DNA from: Candidatus Cloacimonadota bacterium
GTDB lineage: Bacteria; Cloacimonadota; Cloacimonadia; Cloacimonadales; WRIO01
DNA: 11,647 nucleotides
Assembly (NCBI GenBank): GCA_023230175.1
Contig: JALNXV010000079.1
Location: 1 to 11,647 of the forward strand
Direction: 5' to 3'
Shown here: one piece after another, positions 1 to 8,088 of the stretch
Position numbering within the stretch: the stretch's first letter is position 1
How the letters are laid out: each line of letters opens with the position of its first letter
Notes under the pieces: generated by a model
Seen by the model: only the letters and a program-made list of their open reading frames with translations
Told to the model about the DNA's origin: nothing
The model's database searches: none
Program-made: the position numbers and the translations under genes

Positions 1-55
1 TCTATTTGAAGTACCAGACTTCCTTCAGAAGAGGCTGTGCTCCTGTGATGGGATC
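1..55. repeat. rhaM 3'-end repeat, copy A
   Basis: The first 55 bases are identical to 11579-11633 and closely match 10347-10401, all in the same orientation. Here the repeat is simply the stop codon and last codons of the intact operon rhaM. Identity to copy C stops abruptly after GGGATC. The left limit is unknown because the window starts here. Confidence 0.9.
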
Positions 56-316
56 TTTCTCAGCTATCATCACATCTTTAAGAAAAAAATCCCATTGGGC
101 ATTGATTTCACTGTGGGATTGGATTTCTGAGGCCTTCTCTATGCTTTCACATTCATAGTACCCAAAGAGTTCATCACCAGTATTCCAGATTGAGTAGTTA
201 GAAATACCTGCTTCCTTGAGCATCTTTTTCATTTCAGGCCAGATATTGTTGTGTCTTTTACGGTATTCCTCAAGTTTTCCAGGTATGACCTTTGCTTTCC
301 AAGCGTAACGTTCCAT
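2..316 (-). CDS. rhaM: L-rhamnose mutarotase (RhaM, DUF718 family)
   Basis: This 104-residue cytoplasmic protein should interconvert the alpha and beta anomers of L-rhamnose or a similar deoxysugar, so that the preferred anomer reaches the next enzyme. Seen: the family core EEYRKRHNNIWPE (residues 16-28), in which Y18 and H22 fall at the same positions as the E. coli RhaM catalytic-site residues; the NYSIW strand (40-44); and the aromatic tail VWYF near the C terminus. Length equals the family's usual length (about 104). The start has an AGGA ribosome-binding site 7 nt upstream. It is the last visible gene of the operon, 53 bp after the cupin gene, and the operon may continue past the left edge. 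No rhamnose isomerase, kinase or aldolase is in view, so the true substrate may be another sugar. Its 3' end is repeated at 10347 and 11579. Confidence 0.93.
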   Translation of the reverse strand: MERYAWKAKVIPGKLEEYRKRHNNIWPEMKKMLKEAGISNYSIWNTGDELFGYYECESIEKASEIQSHSEINAQWDFFLKDVMIAEKDPITGAQPLLKEVWYFK

Positions 317-337
317 TACTCATTCCTTTTTTTAACT

Positions 338-360
338 GAGCCCGGCTATTCACCGGGCTC
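338..360 (-). promoter_or_regulatory. Intercistronic GC-rich hairpin before rhaM
   Basis: Perfect 8-bp arms (GAGCCCGG and CCGGGCTC) surround a 7-nt loop in the 53-bp gap between the cupin gene and rhaM. Read on the minus strand, the hairpin is followed by AGTTAAAAAAAGG, not by a U tract. It is therefore not a normal intrinsic terminator. It more likely stabilises the upstream mRNA end or tunes rhaM expression, and it lies about 20 nt before the rhaM start. Confidence 0.6.
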
Positions 361-369
361 GAAGCTATT

Positions 370-1584
370 CTATTCAATCACCAAATCAGGGTTTTCACTG
401 AAGTGCTTCAACATTACCAATGGATCACACTTTGATTGATTAGTAATCTTCACTCCTTTAGCTGCTGCATCTGCTGTAACAAAGAATTCATCATTTGTAA
501 GCTGCCCATATCTGATCTGGGTAGGAGATTCAATATCCCAGTCATTGAGTTTTCCATGCCCTTCAAGCATAATCAAACCATATGGCGCACCATCTTTGAT
601 CAGAACGGATTGTCCTGGATAGACTGTAAGCCTCTTTGCACAAGCGAGCTTGCATTTATAACAGACCCACTCTTCAAGATAACCCGCCCTCTTCATTTCT
701 GCCTCAGGACGAACTGGCTTAGGTGCCATGAATCTATGCTCATGGAAATTCGGATCAGTATTGAGATCCCAATCAGCGACGGCAGCAAGATGATCAAAAT
801 CTCCCAACATGTTTTTGGGAGTATCCTTCCAAAGAAGATTGGAAGGAGTAGTATGATCCCCAAGCAGAACAGATTGATACATTGCAAAAACATCAGATGC
901 AAACTGCGGTTCATATGTGCAGAACGATCCTGGGGCATGAAGAACTCCGGGTGGAACATCCCAGCCGGTATCTACCTGAAGCTTGAAAGCATGTGATAGT
1001 TCAAGAAGATGGTTATCACCCTTCTCAAAGTTTTCCAGGGCTTTCTTGAACTCTTCCTTTGTCACATCAGGATTCAACCCAAAAAAGGTATACCCGAATT
1101 CACCCGGATAGTTATTATACTGGGCAGGGAAGAAATACATTTCCGGCTTGCCTTTCTGTCCTGTAAGGGCTGCCATCTCATCGTTATGGTGGATATGATG
1201 GGGAAGTGGACCAAGATTATCAAAGAATTTCGAATATGCGGGCCATCTATGATACTTGTTCCAGATGTACTCACCTACTACTTTTGCGCCTAGTTCTGAA
1301 ACAGCATCCCTAAGCAGAATTCTTTCTTTGCCTTCTTCATCGATTGCAATATAAGACAGTCCTTCATCATCTGGTGTTCCCGGACCATTTTCAGCATGTG
1401 TTGTCGAAGCAAACCATCGTTCATCTATTGCTCCACGCTCCAAACCTAAAGCATAGTAATCATCTGGATGAAGTTTGATTCTTCTTCCTGGTCTGCAAAA
1501 TGATCGTGGAACCCAATTTGGGATAAGGCGGAATACGCCATTACCTTCTTTCAAAGCTTTTTCTGCAAGTTCTTTATTTGTCAT
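370..1584 (-). CDS. Class I mannose-6-phosphate isomerase-like cupin protein
   Basis: A 404-residue cytoplasmic cupin protein, most like the type I phosphomannose isomerase-related proteins found in bacterial sugar operons. Seen: the metal-site motif LPHHIHHNDE (127-136), giving a His-x-His pair; a likely third ligand, E148, in GKPEMYFF; and a distal histidine in VLHAPGSF (H216). These match the Zn2+/metal triad-plus-one layout of phosphomannose isomerases. A second cupin-like beta region follows (about 315-400). The stretch VCYKCKLACAKR (307-318) has three cysteines and might be structural. An AAGGAGC ribosome-binding site precedes the start, 15 bp after the ASRT-like gene. Established knowledge: cupin isomerases interconvert aldoses and ketoses. 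Inference: it isomerises the imported sugar. True mannose-6-phosphate activity is not certain, since no phosphate-binding feature was recognised. Confidence 0.75.
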   Translation of the reverse strand: MTNKELAEKALKEGNGVFRLIPNWVPRSFCRPGRRIKLHPDDYYALGLERGAIDERWFASTTHAENGPGTPDDEGLSYIAIDEEGKERILLRDAVSELGAKVVGEYIWNKYHRWPAYSKFFDNLGPLPHHIHHNDEMAALTGQKGKPEMYFFPAQYNNYPGEFGYTFFGLNPDVTKEEFKKALENFEKGDNHLLELSHAFKLQVDTGWDVPPGVLHAPGSFCTYEPQFASDVFAMYQSVLLGDHTTPSNLLWKDTPKNMLGDFDHLAAVADWDLNTDPNFHEHRFMAPKPVRPEAEMKRAGYLEEWVCYKCKLACAKRLTVYPGQSVLIKDGAPYGLIMLEGHGKLNDWDIESPTQIRYGQLTNDEFFVTADAAAKGVKITNQSKCDPLVMLKHFSENPDLVIE

Positions 1585-1599
1585 TAAATAGCTCCTTGA

Positions 1600-1959
1600 T
1601 TAATTCGAAAAACCGCCAATTGGATAGTATGCCATGTCTGGACGACGATCCAAGCGCCCATAAAGGCATACTACAGGAACGTCACTATTAAGAATCAACG
1701 CATACTGACCGAATGGCACACTGAATTTCTCATCACCAACAGGATAATCCATTCGAAAGCAATTCACTCTCTTTGCAGGGACTGTGATATGAACGCCTTT
1801 TTGGGGTTCTTTGTCTTCGAACAGAAATTCAAGTTCAATTTTTGCATCTTGTTCACCATTGTTAACAACCATAAGAGCTTCATGCCCAAAAGGTTCCTTT
1901 TCACCGTGCGGTGGAAGATCTCCATCTGCAAATACCCAAGTTTTCTTTCCAAGAGCCAT
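1600..1959 (-). CDS. ASRT-family (sensory rhodopsin transducer, DUF1362) protein
   Basis: A 119-residue soluble protein of the Anabaena sensory rhodopsin transducer superfamily, a beta-sandwich domain proposed from gene context to bind sugars. Seen: W8 with ADGDLPPHG (11-19), GHEALMVVNNGEQDAKI (25-41), EDKEP (48-52), TVPAKRVNCFR (59-69) and the C-terminal VPVVCLYGRLDRR (94-106). These correspond in order to the blocks of the Anabaena protein. There is no membrane segment or signal peptide, so it is cytoplasmic. An AGGAGG ribosome-binding site lies 5 nt before ATG, just past the M24 stop codon. No rhodopsin gene is nearby. Inference: it is a cytoplasmic sugar sensor or accessory factor of this pathway rather than a light-signalling protein. 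It could also be a small binding or scaffold subunit for a neighbouring enzyme. Confidence 0.82.
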   Translation of the reverse strand: MALGKKTWVFADGDLPPHGEKEPFGHEALMVVNNGEQDAKIELEFLFEDKEPQKGVHITVPAKRVNCFRMDYPVGDEKFSVPFGQYALILNSDVPVVCLYGRLDRRPDMAYYPIGGFSN

Positions 1960-1972
1960 ATAAACCTCCTAT

Positions 1973-3145
1973 CTACAGATTATGACTGAAGTATTCATCC
2001 ATTTTTGGCGACATCGGAACACAACCATTATCAGTGATAATGTATCCTGTCTCAATTCTTCCACCATAAAGTTCGGGATGACCGAAGAAGCTGATATCAA
2101 CCATCACAGTCATGCCCGGCTGAAGAACGAAGTCTCCATTTGGTCCAAAGAAAGGGGATTCGGCTTCCATAAGTCCAATAGTATGGGCAAACGGGCAGAT
2201 AATGTATTTTTCCAAGCCGTGCTTCTCATAATACTTTCTTCCTGGCACATCAATTTCCCTTCCGGTCATTCCAGGTTTGAGCATCGCCTTGGTCAGTTGC
2301 ATTGTCTCTCTCATGTAATTCATTAGATCTTTCTGCCTTTTAGTGTATACGCCGTTTACTGGAACAGTGTCTCCAAAAGTACCGGCATAGCCATTGAATC
2401 TAGGGGCAATGCCAAGCATTACAAGCTCGCCGTCATTCATCTGTTTGTTGGTAGCAGTCGGAACAACAGCCATAGCTCGTTCGCCAGAACCCACAATTGT
2501 CGAATAAGCAAAACTTGATGCTCCGTTTTTTCTGCAAACATATTCACCAGCCGCAGAAACTTCATATTCATAAGCTCCTGGCCTGACTGCGGCAACCATC
2601 TGGTCATATGCAAGATCGCAAAGATGAACAGCCTTTTTCATCTGTTCCCTTTCCCATTCAGATTTATAAGCTCTCAGAACTTCGTATTCTGGGGTAATAT
2701 CAACTATTTCAATTCCCTCGAAGCCAGCTTTAAATTCATTGTAAACTTGAAGTGGAATTGTATCGGTACCAACAAATCCAATTTTTCTTAGAATTGTACC
2801 TTCGCCTCTCAACTCTTCATTCAGCTGCTTGAAATTGATAATGATGGAATTCGGGTACTCTTCATCTGGAACCATGAAAACCGGGAAACACCTGGTATCT
2901 TTGATTGCAGCATTCATTTTTGCAAATGGCTGGCTTTCCGGTCCGCCAAGAAGCATAGGATCTCCCTTGACGGGAACCAGAACGGCACCTTTTTCAAATT
3001 GTCCGCACCAACCGGTTAGGTACCATCCGTTAGCGACATTGAGCTCATCGAAATACACAAGAGCTGCATCCAATCCTTTCTTCCTCAGTATCTCTCTGAC
3101 TTTCTCAAGCCTTTTCTGAGTTTCGTTTTCATTGTAATAAGCCAT
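1973..3145 (-). CDS. M24-family (creatinase / Xaa-Pro aminopeptidase-like) protein
   Basis: A 390-residue protein with the two-domain pita-bread architecture: an N-terminal creatinase-type domain (about 10-150) and a C-terminal M24 domain (about 165-385). Seen: the N-terminal SYLTG-like segment NGWYLTGW (39-46), the histidine motif FAHTIGLMEAESP (319-331) and the terminal RIETGYII (363-370). The metal-site positions are degenerate. The usual DxG is GIA (245-247), the GYxSDxTRT block reads GYAGTFGDT (252-260), and the glutamate after PGM is D350. In the family, loss of these ligands is typical of creatinase, which hydrolyses a C-N bond without metal. Inference: this may be a C-N hydrolase rather than a dipeptidase. 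The start is supported by AGGAGG 6 nt upstream. It follows the M81 gene by 17 bp. Confidence 0.85.
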   Translation of the reverse strand: MAYYNENETQKRLEKVREILRKKGLDAALVYFDELNVANGWYLTGWCGQFEKGAVLVPVKGDPMLLGGPESQPFAKMNAAIKDTRCFPVFMVPDEEYPNSIIINFKQLNEELRGEGTILRKIGFVGTDTIPLQVYNEFKAGFEGIEIVDITPEYEVLRAYKSEWEREQMKKAVHLCDLAYDQMVAAVRPGAYEYEVSAAGEYVCRKNGASSFAYSTIVGSGERAMAVVPTATNKQMNDGELVMLGIAPRFNGYAGTFGDTVPVNGVYTKRQKDLMNYMRETMQLTKAMLKPGMTGREIDVPGRKYYEKHGLEKYIICPFAHTIGLMEAESPFFGPNGDFVLQPGMTVMVDISFFGHPELYGGRIETGYIITDNGCVPMSPKMDEYFSHNL

Positions 3146-3162
3146 AGGTTCCTCCTGCTTAA

Positions 3163-4578
3163 TTAATTGATAAAATTATCATCCAATGGGTACATAGGCC
3201 TTCGGATGTTTTTCATATTCATGTCCTGCAATCTTTCCGTAGAACTGCCAGGAGTAAATGCAAGAATTGATTTCCTTGCAATTTTCTCCAACCCAGGGAA
3301 AAGATATCCAAGCTTTACAACAATCACCTTGTACAGGGAATAATCAAGATTAATTGACTTGAATATTTCTTCACTGGTAATCGCAGCACGGTTCTCTGTC
3401 AGAACAACAGTGATATTTCCGCAATCAAGAGTTGCACTTCTTCCTGCATTTCCACCGGTGTAGCTGAGAATATCTCCGATATGTATCAATTTCCCATGTA
3501 TCCTGGCTTTTTCGCTATTTGAGTCAAGGCTACCGCCAACAGAAAGATCCAATTCCGAACCCATGTCAGCTTCATAACATGCATCGACAGCTTTTTTGTC
3601 CATTATTCCGGCAAGTAGCAGATGGTCAAAGCCTGATTCAATCAGCAGATTAAGCAGGAATGCATTGTCACCTGCGGCTCCAGCGGTTGTATTATCACCG
3701 CTGTCTGAAATGAAAACAGGACCGAATTCCTGCTTTTCTGCAAGGGAAATCGCAGCTTCTGGTTCAACGGCCTCTATCAGAAATTTGAAATCATGACGCC
3801 TATCATAGTACATTCGAGCAAGCTCATCAGCACACTTCTTGGCAAGAACATCATTGTCTTGATGGGTAACTACCATGTTCGGTCCCATATAAGGAGTATC
3901 TACCCATGGTTGACCATTGAAAACTTGAACACACATCATTCCAGGTAACTTCTCCATCTCTTCAGCTGCTTTCATTATATCTTTGAGCGGTTGCTCAGAA
4001 GTAAGCACAGCATCCCCTGGAATACAGACATTGGCTCTTGCAAACTGCGGTCTTGGAAGAATATGATTGTCAATACACTCAAAAAGAAGCCTCATTGCCC
4101 TTTTCTCTGTTTCAATCCTGTCAATATGCGGTGCGGTACGGAACCCGCAGATGACATTTGCCAGTTTGAAAACTTCATCAGAGTTGTTGGCATGAAAATC
4201 CATGCCCACGGAAATCGGCACATCATACCCTACTTTGTCTCTGATTTTCTTCAGAATGAAGGCATCTCCGCTTTCGATTTCGTCAACATACATTGCACCA
4301 TGAAGATATAGCCAGACGCCATCAATGCCAGATTCTGGAATTGAATTCACAAGCTGTTTTACGAGCTTGAGAAAGTCTTTTTTATTTACAGGCCCTCCAG
4401 GCAGCGCATGTGCATAAAGAGTCGGAACAATTACTGCATTCCGGTCTTCAAGCATGTCTACGACATGAATTCTTTCAAGCATATCATTGCCGAAAGCTTT
4501 GTCAAAATCATCATATCTGGTCAAAACTGGAGTCAGGGTATTGCCCTCGCATTGAATTGAACCAATAACAATCTTCAT
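3163..4578 (-). CDS. M81-family metallohydrolase (MlrC / microcystinase C-like)
   Basis: A 471-residue protein of the MlrC/M81 family, whose best-known member cleaves linearised microcystin peptides. Most members have unknown small-molecule amide substrates. Seen (numbering from the proposed start): the N-terminal strand MKIVIGSIQCEGNTLTP (1-17); HGAM (93-96); the zinc-site motif GMDFHANNSDE (125-135), with D127 and H129 as likely ligands; FRTAPHID (146-153), with H151 as the likely third ligand; and the C-domain loop DSGDNTTAGAAGD. The start at 4578 is preferred over an in-frame ATG at 4593. It has GAGG 7 nt upstream, and that sequence overlaps the preceding permease's stop, whereas the 4593 start would lie inside the permease gene. 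Cytoplasmic, with no signal peptide. Inference: it hydrolyses an amide or lactam bond in the imported compound, acting with the M24 protein. Confidence 0.87.
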   Translation of the reverse strand: MKIVIGSIQCEGNTLTPVLTRYDDFDKAFGNDMLERIHVVDMLEDRNAVIVPTLYAHALPGGPVNKKDFLKLVKQLVNSIPESGIDGVWLYLHGAMYVDEIESGDAFILKKIRDKVGYDVPISVGMDFHANNSDEVFKLANVICGFRTAPHIDRIETEKRAMRLLFECIDNHILPRPQFARANVCIPGDAVLTSEQPLKDIMKAAEEMEKLPGMMCVQVFNGQPWVDTPYMGPNMVVTHQDNDVLAKKCADELARMYYDRRHDFKFLIEAVEPEAAISLAEKQEFGPVFISDSGDNTTAGAAGDNAFLLNLLIESGFDHLLLAGIMDKKAVDACYEADMGSELDLSVGGSLDSNSEKARIHGKLIHIGDILSYTGGNAGRSATLDCGNITVVLTENRAAITSEEIFKSINLDYSLYKVIVVKLGYLFPGLEKIARKSILAFTPGSSTERLQDMNMKNIRRPMYPLDDNFIN

Positions 4579-4582
4579 CAAA

Positions 4583-5548
4583 TTACCTCGCATTCCTATT
4601 CATATAAGCATCGATTGATACAACAAGAAGAAGAACAATTCCTCGAATCATTGTATTGAAATAGCCCTGAAGCCCTAAGAAAGCCAGGCCTTTGTAAAGG
4701 ACATAGATCAAAAGAATTCCTAAGACCGTTCTCAAGACACTGCCTTTACCGCCAGTAAGTGGAGTTCCTCCGACAACCGTAGCCGCAACACAAGTCAAAG
4801 CCAGATCAGTGCCATAAAGAACTGAACCTGCTCGCATCAAGCAGACAAACATTATTCCAGAAACACCAGCTGCCATGCCCAGAATTACAAATATGCTGAA
4901 TTTACAGAATTTAACATTAATACCTGAAAGTTCTGCAACTTTATAGTTTCCGCCCGTAGCATAGAGATTCCTTCCAAAGCGTGTATATTTCATCACAAAA
5001 TAAGCAATAAAAATAATGGCTATGAAAATGTAAGTCAGGTAGGACAACCCAAGGAATGTTCCTTTCCCCATTGCCTTGATAAAAGGATTGCTGGTGCTCA
5101 TCATGTTTCCACCAGTGAATACCAAGCAGATGCCCTTCACCATGATCATTGTTGCCATAGTGACGATAAATGCTGGGATTTTACATAGAACGACAATTGT
5201 GCCATTGAAACTGCCAATCAGCATGCAAGATAAAATGGTCAATATCATTGCAGCAGGAATACAGACTGGTGAGTTTTCAAAAGCTTTCAGAAGATAGCAG
5301 AAGAAAATTTGTGCCCATGCAAAGTTAGAAGAAAGAGAAAGATCGAAAGCCCCAGTGATTATCGCTATTGTCATGGCAAGTGCGGAAACACCATAGATGG
5401 AAACGTCTATCAGGATGTTCTTTATATTTTTCATGGTCACAAATGATGGCTTTGAAATAATCATCATGATTATAAATACCAGGAACAATAAGAGGACCGG
5501 CTGTTCTTTTAGCATTTTCTTCCCGGTTTCTTTCACATTGATTTTCAT
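4583..5548 (-). CDS. Sugar ABC transporter permease (RbsC-like, second)
   Basis: A 321-residue inner-membrane permease of the BPD_transp_2 (ribose/xylose/AI-2) type. Many hydrophobic segments are visible, beginning at residues 17-32. Family motifs: TGAFDLSLSS (65-74), the cytoplasmic coupling loop TGGNYKVAELSGINV (198-212) and VVGGTPLTGGKGS (258-270). It should pair with the preceding permease as a heterodimer driven by the RbsA-type ATPase. Its ATG overlaps the first permease's TGA (ATGA), which implies translational coupling. AGGAGG sits 8 nt upstream inside the previous gene. Its TAA stop lies inside the ribosome-binding site of the M81 gene. The exact sugar cannot be read from the sequence. 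Confidence 0.94.
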   Translation of the reverse strand: MKINVKETGKKMLKEQPVLLLFLVFIIMMIISKPSFVTMKNIKNILIDVSIYGVSALAMTIAIITGAFDLSLSSNFAWAQIFFCYLLKAFENSPVCIPAAMILTILSCMLIGSFNGTIVVLCKIPAFIVTMATMIMVKGICLVFTGGNMMSTSNPFIKAMGKGTFLGLSYLTYIFIAIIFIAYFVMKYTRFGRNLYATGGNYKVAELSGINVKFCKFSIFVILGMAAGVSGIMFVCLMRAGSVLYGTDLALTCVAATVVGGTPLTGGKGSVLRTVLGILLIYVLYKGLAFLGLQGYFNTMIRGIVLLLVVSIDAYMNRNAR

Positions 5549-6531
5549 TTTAGCACCTCCTTCATTTTTGCGGTTTTGTTGAAGGTATCAAGTGTTACTG
5601 CCACTACTATCACGACACCACGAACAATAAGTTGTGCATTAGACTGAACACCAAGAACATTCAAAGCTGTAAGCAAAAAACCTATGACAAGGACGCCAAG
5701 AACGGTTTTTGTTATGCTTCCCGAACCACCATCAAGTGAAGTTCCACCAATTGCAACACAAACCATCGCATCAAATTCATAACCCGAACCCTGTAGAACA
5801 GATGCAGAATTGACACGGCTAACAACCAGAACACCGGCTAGACCGGCACACATTCCACAAATCAAATGGGACATGAATCTAACGTATTTGGTTCTTACTC
5901 CAGCCATTTTGGCGGCTTTCATGTTTGCACCAAGGAAAAACAAGCTTCTTCCAAAAACGGTTTTCATTAATATGAATTCCATTATCGCAGCAACAACTAG
6001 AAAAAAGATAACAGGAGTCACACCAATTCCAAATTGCTTGAAAAGCCCTTCTTTATAAAGAGCAGCCTGGAAATTACCTTTTACAACTGCTTGTGCAACA
6101 GCACCTACAACAATCTGCATAGCATATGTGATAATAAAACTTTCTGCCATCTTTCCATTCACAACAGCCATTATTCCGCCATTGATTGCACCAACAATAC
6201 CACCGACGGCAATTCCAACAACAATTACCAGCAGTGAAGTATAAATTGGAATTACTCCGTTAATCGTTTGTGCATTGACAATAAGCATCGTAATAACAGC
6301 ACTCAGCGATATGGTAGATCCCACAGAAAGATCCATTCCGCCGCCAATAATGGCAAATGCCATTCCTACTGATGCAATTCCAATTGTAGAATAGGCTCTG
6401 AGAATGTTCATCATATTGCTTCCAGTAAGGAAGGCAGGCCTTACAATTGAAGCTATGATTGTAATCACAATAATCAGAAAAATCATTCCCCATTCACGGA
6501 AAAAACTCAATACTCTTTTCTTATCAGCCAT
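5545..6531 (-). CDS. Sugar ABC transporter permease (RbsC-like, first)
   Basis: A 328-residue inner-membrane permease of the same family. Seen: a first hydrophobic segment at 15-30, the conserved GGGMDLSVGS (63-72), the coupling loop GANMKAAKMAGV (201-212) that contacts the ATPase, and AIGGTSLDGGSGS (260-272). The two permeases are clearly paralogous in these motifs but diverged elsewhere, as expected for a heterodimeric channel. A GAGGT ribosome-binding site lies 5 nt before ATG and directly follows the ATPase stop codon, so the genes are tightly coupled. Confidence 0.94.
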   Translation of the reverse strand: MADKKRVLSFFREWGMIFLIIVITIIASIVRPAFLTGSNMMNILRAYSTIGIASVGMAFAIIGGGMDLSVGSTISLSAVITMLIVNAQTINGVIPIYTSLLVIVVGIAVGGIVGAINGGIMAVVNGKMAESFIITYAMQIVVGAVAQAVVKGNFQAALYKEGLFKQFGIGVTPVIFFLVVAAIMEFILMKTVFGRSLFFLGANMKAAKMAGVRTKYVRFMSHLICGMCAGLAGVLVVSRVNSASVLQGSGYEFDAMVCVAIGGTSLDGGSGSITKTVLGVLVIGFLLTALNVLGVQSNAQLIVRGVVIVVAVTLDTFNKTAKMKEVLK

Positions 6532-6539
6532 ATTCTACC

Positions 6540-8036
6540 TCAATTCTTTACCGCAAGAGCCATTACAGCAGCAGGAGTGGCTTCAAATTTGGAAAGCTCA
6601 CCGACTTTTTCTCCACCGCTTAATACAACCACCCTATCACTCATTCCCAGGACTTCTGGCAATTCAGAAGAAATCATAATGATTGCTTTTCCAGATTCGG
6701 CAAGCTTATTCATAAGCTGATAGATTTCATATTTTGCGCCAACATCAATTCCTCTGGTAGGTTCATCAAGAATCAGGATCTCAACGTCTGAGAAAAGCCA
6801 TTTGGCAAACACTACCTTCTGTTGATTGCCGCCAGAGAGGTTCATGGCCAGTTGCTTCATTGAAGGTGTCTTGACATTAAGTTCTACCGAAAGAGCTGTT
6901 GTCTGTTCGGTTTCCTTCTTTTTTGAAAGGAATCTTCTCTTTTTTATTTTTTCAAGGTTAGTAATTGATATATTCTTCACAAGGTCATAATTAAGCACAA
7001 GACCAGTTTCTTTCCGATCCTCAGTAAGAAGCCCGATTCCCTCAGATTTTCCTTGACTGGTCGAATGAATTTCTGTTTTCTTGCCATTAATCCAGATATT
7101 TCCTGAATCCATTTTTTCTGCACCGAAGATTGCTTCAGCAGTCTCTGTACGGCCAGAACCTACCAATCCAGCAAAACCTAAGATTTCTCCTCTATGAAGT
7201 TCAAAAGAAATATCATTGACGATTCCTTTTCTTGTTAGCCCCTCAACTTTCAGGATAGTTTCACCAATTTCGCATTGCTTCTTAGGGTATTCTGCAGAAA
7301 CGCTTCGACCAACCATCTTTTCAATAATCTCATCTCTCGAAAAATCCTTGGTGTTTTTTGTATCAATAACTTTTCCATCCCGCAAGACTGTAGTTGTATC
7401 GCAAAGACGAAAAACCTCTTCCAGTTTATGGGAGATGAAAATAATGGAAACACTTTCTTTTTTTAATTTTTCGATTATTCCAAATAGAATCTCTGTTTCA
7501 TTGCTAGTCAAAGAACTAGTCGGTTCATCCATAACGACAATCTTCGCATTATAAGATAGGACTTTGGCAATCTCTACAAGTTGTTTCTGTGCGGCGCTCA
7601 GATTTTCAACTTTCTCTGTCGCACTAAAATTGAATTCATAACCATCAAGAAGTTTTTGGGCTTCCTTATCGATTCCTTTCCAATCAATTCGGCCTTTAGT
7701 CTTTTTTAATCTATTCATGAATATATTTTCAGAAACGCTTAACGAATCAACAAGATTGAATTCCTGGAAAACTAGACCGATTCCTTTTTGCTTTGCATCT
7801 GTTGTGTCTTTGATCCTGGTTTCAACCCCATTCAAGAAAATGTCCCCTTTGTTTGCTTGATAAACACCATTTAGAATTTTCATCAATGTAGATTTTCCAG
7901 CACCGTTTTCACCAATTAATGCATGGACTTCACCTTTCTTTACCTTAAGACTTACATCATCCAGTGCTAAAACGCCCGGAAATGTCTTGGTAATGTTTCT
8001 CATCTCCAAAATATAATCATTCATTTTATAACCCAT
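6540..8036 (-). CDS. Sugar ABC transporter ATP-binding protein (RbsA/MglA-like)
   Basis: A double-nucleotide-binding-domain ATPase of 498 residues, close to the usual size of about 500 for RbsA, MglA and XylG. Domain 1 (numbering from 8036): Walker A GENGAGKS (42-49), signature LSAAQ (146-150) and Walker B VVMDEPTS (167-174). Domain 2: degenerate P-loop GLVGSGRTE (290-298) lacking the lysine, signature LSGGNQQK (400-407) and LILDEPTRGID (421-431). The degenerate second site is normal for this family. The frame stays open to 8129, but that would overlap the binding-protein gene and an 11-bp hairpin. ATG 8036 has AGGA 9 nt upstream. ATG 8024, four codons on, is an alternative. Expression may be damped by the upstream hairpin. 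Confidence 0.95.
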   Translation of the reverse strand: MGYKMNDYILEMRNITKTFPGVLALDDVSLKVKKGEVHALIGENGAGKSTLMKILNGVYQANKGDIFLNGVETRIKDTTDAKQKGIGLVFQEFNLVDSLSVSENIFMNRLKKTKGRIDWKGIDKEAQKLLDGYEFNFSATEKVENLSAAQKQLVEIAKVLSYNAKIVVMDEPTSSLTSNETEILFGIIEKLKKESVSIIFISHKLEEVFRLCDTTTVLRDGKVIDTKNTKDFSRDEIIEKMVGRSVSAEYPKKQCEIGETILKVEGLTRKGIVNDISFELHRGEILGFAGLVGSGRTETAEAIFGAEKMDSGNIWINGKKTEIHSTSQGKSEGIGLLTEDRKETGLVLNYDLVKNISITNLEKIKKRRFLSKKKETEQTTALSVELNVKTPSMKQLAMNLSGGNQQKVVFAKWLFSDVEILILDEPTRGIDVGAKYEIYQLMNKLAESGKAIIMISSELPEVLGMSDRVVVLSGGEKVGELSKFEATPAAVMALAVKN

Positions 8037-8048
8037 CAAAAATAATCC

Positions 8049-8074
8049 TGTATGGCATGCGAACATGCCATACA
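8049..8074 (-). terminator. Hairpin attenuator between binding-protein and ATPase genes
   Basis: Perfect 11-bp arms (TGTATGGCATG and CATGCCATACA) enclose a 4-nt loop, which is UUCG in the minus-strand RNA. The downstream sequence is GGATTATTTTTG, so the U tract is broken. The structure should act as a leaky terminator or a 3' RNA stabiliser, giving more binding protein than membrane components, a common arrangement in sugar ABC operons. The AGGA ribosome-binding site of the ATPase gene starts at the very base of the stem, so folding may also affect translation. Confidence 0.72.
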
Positions 8075-8088
8075 AGAATTGAATAAAC

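Noticed and set aside
338..360. Intrinsic terminator ending the operon before rhaM
   Set aside because: On the minus strand the stem is followed by an A-rich run, not U residues, and rhaM has its own ribosome-binding site close behind. On the plus strand the T run precedes the stem.
436..996. Plus-strand open frame of 186 codons opposite the cupin gene
   Set aside because: It lies wholly antisense to a well-supported gene, shows no family motif and no ribosome-binding site. Other long antisense frames (for example 8368-8898) were dismissed for the same reason.
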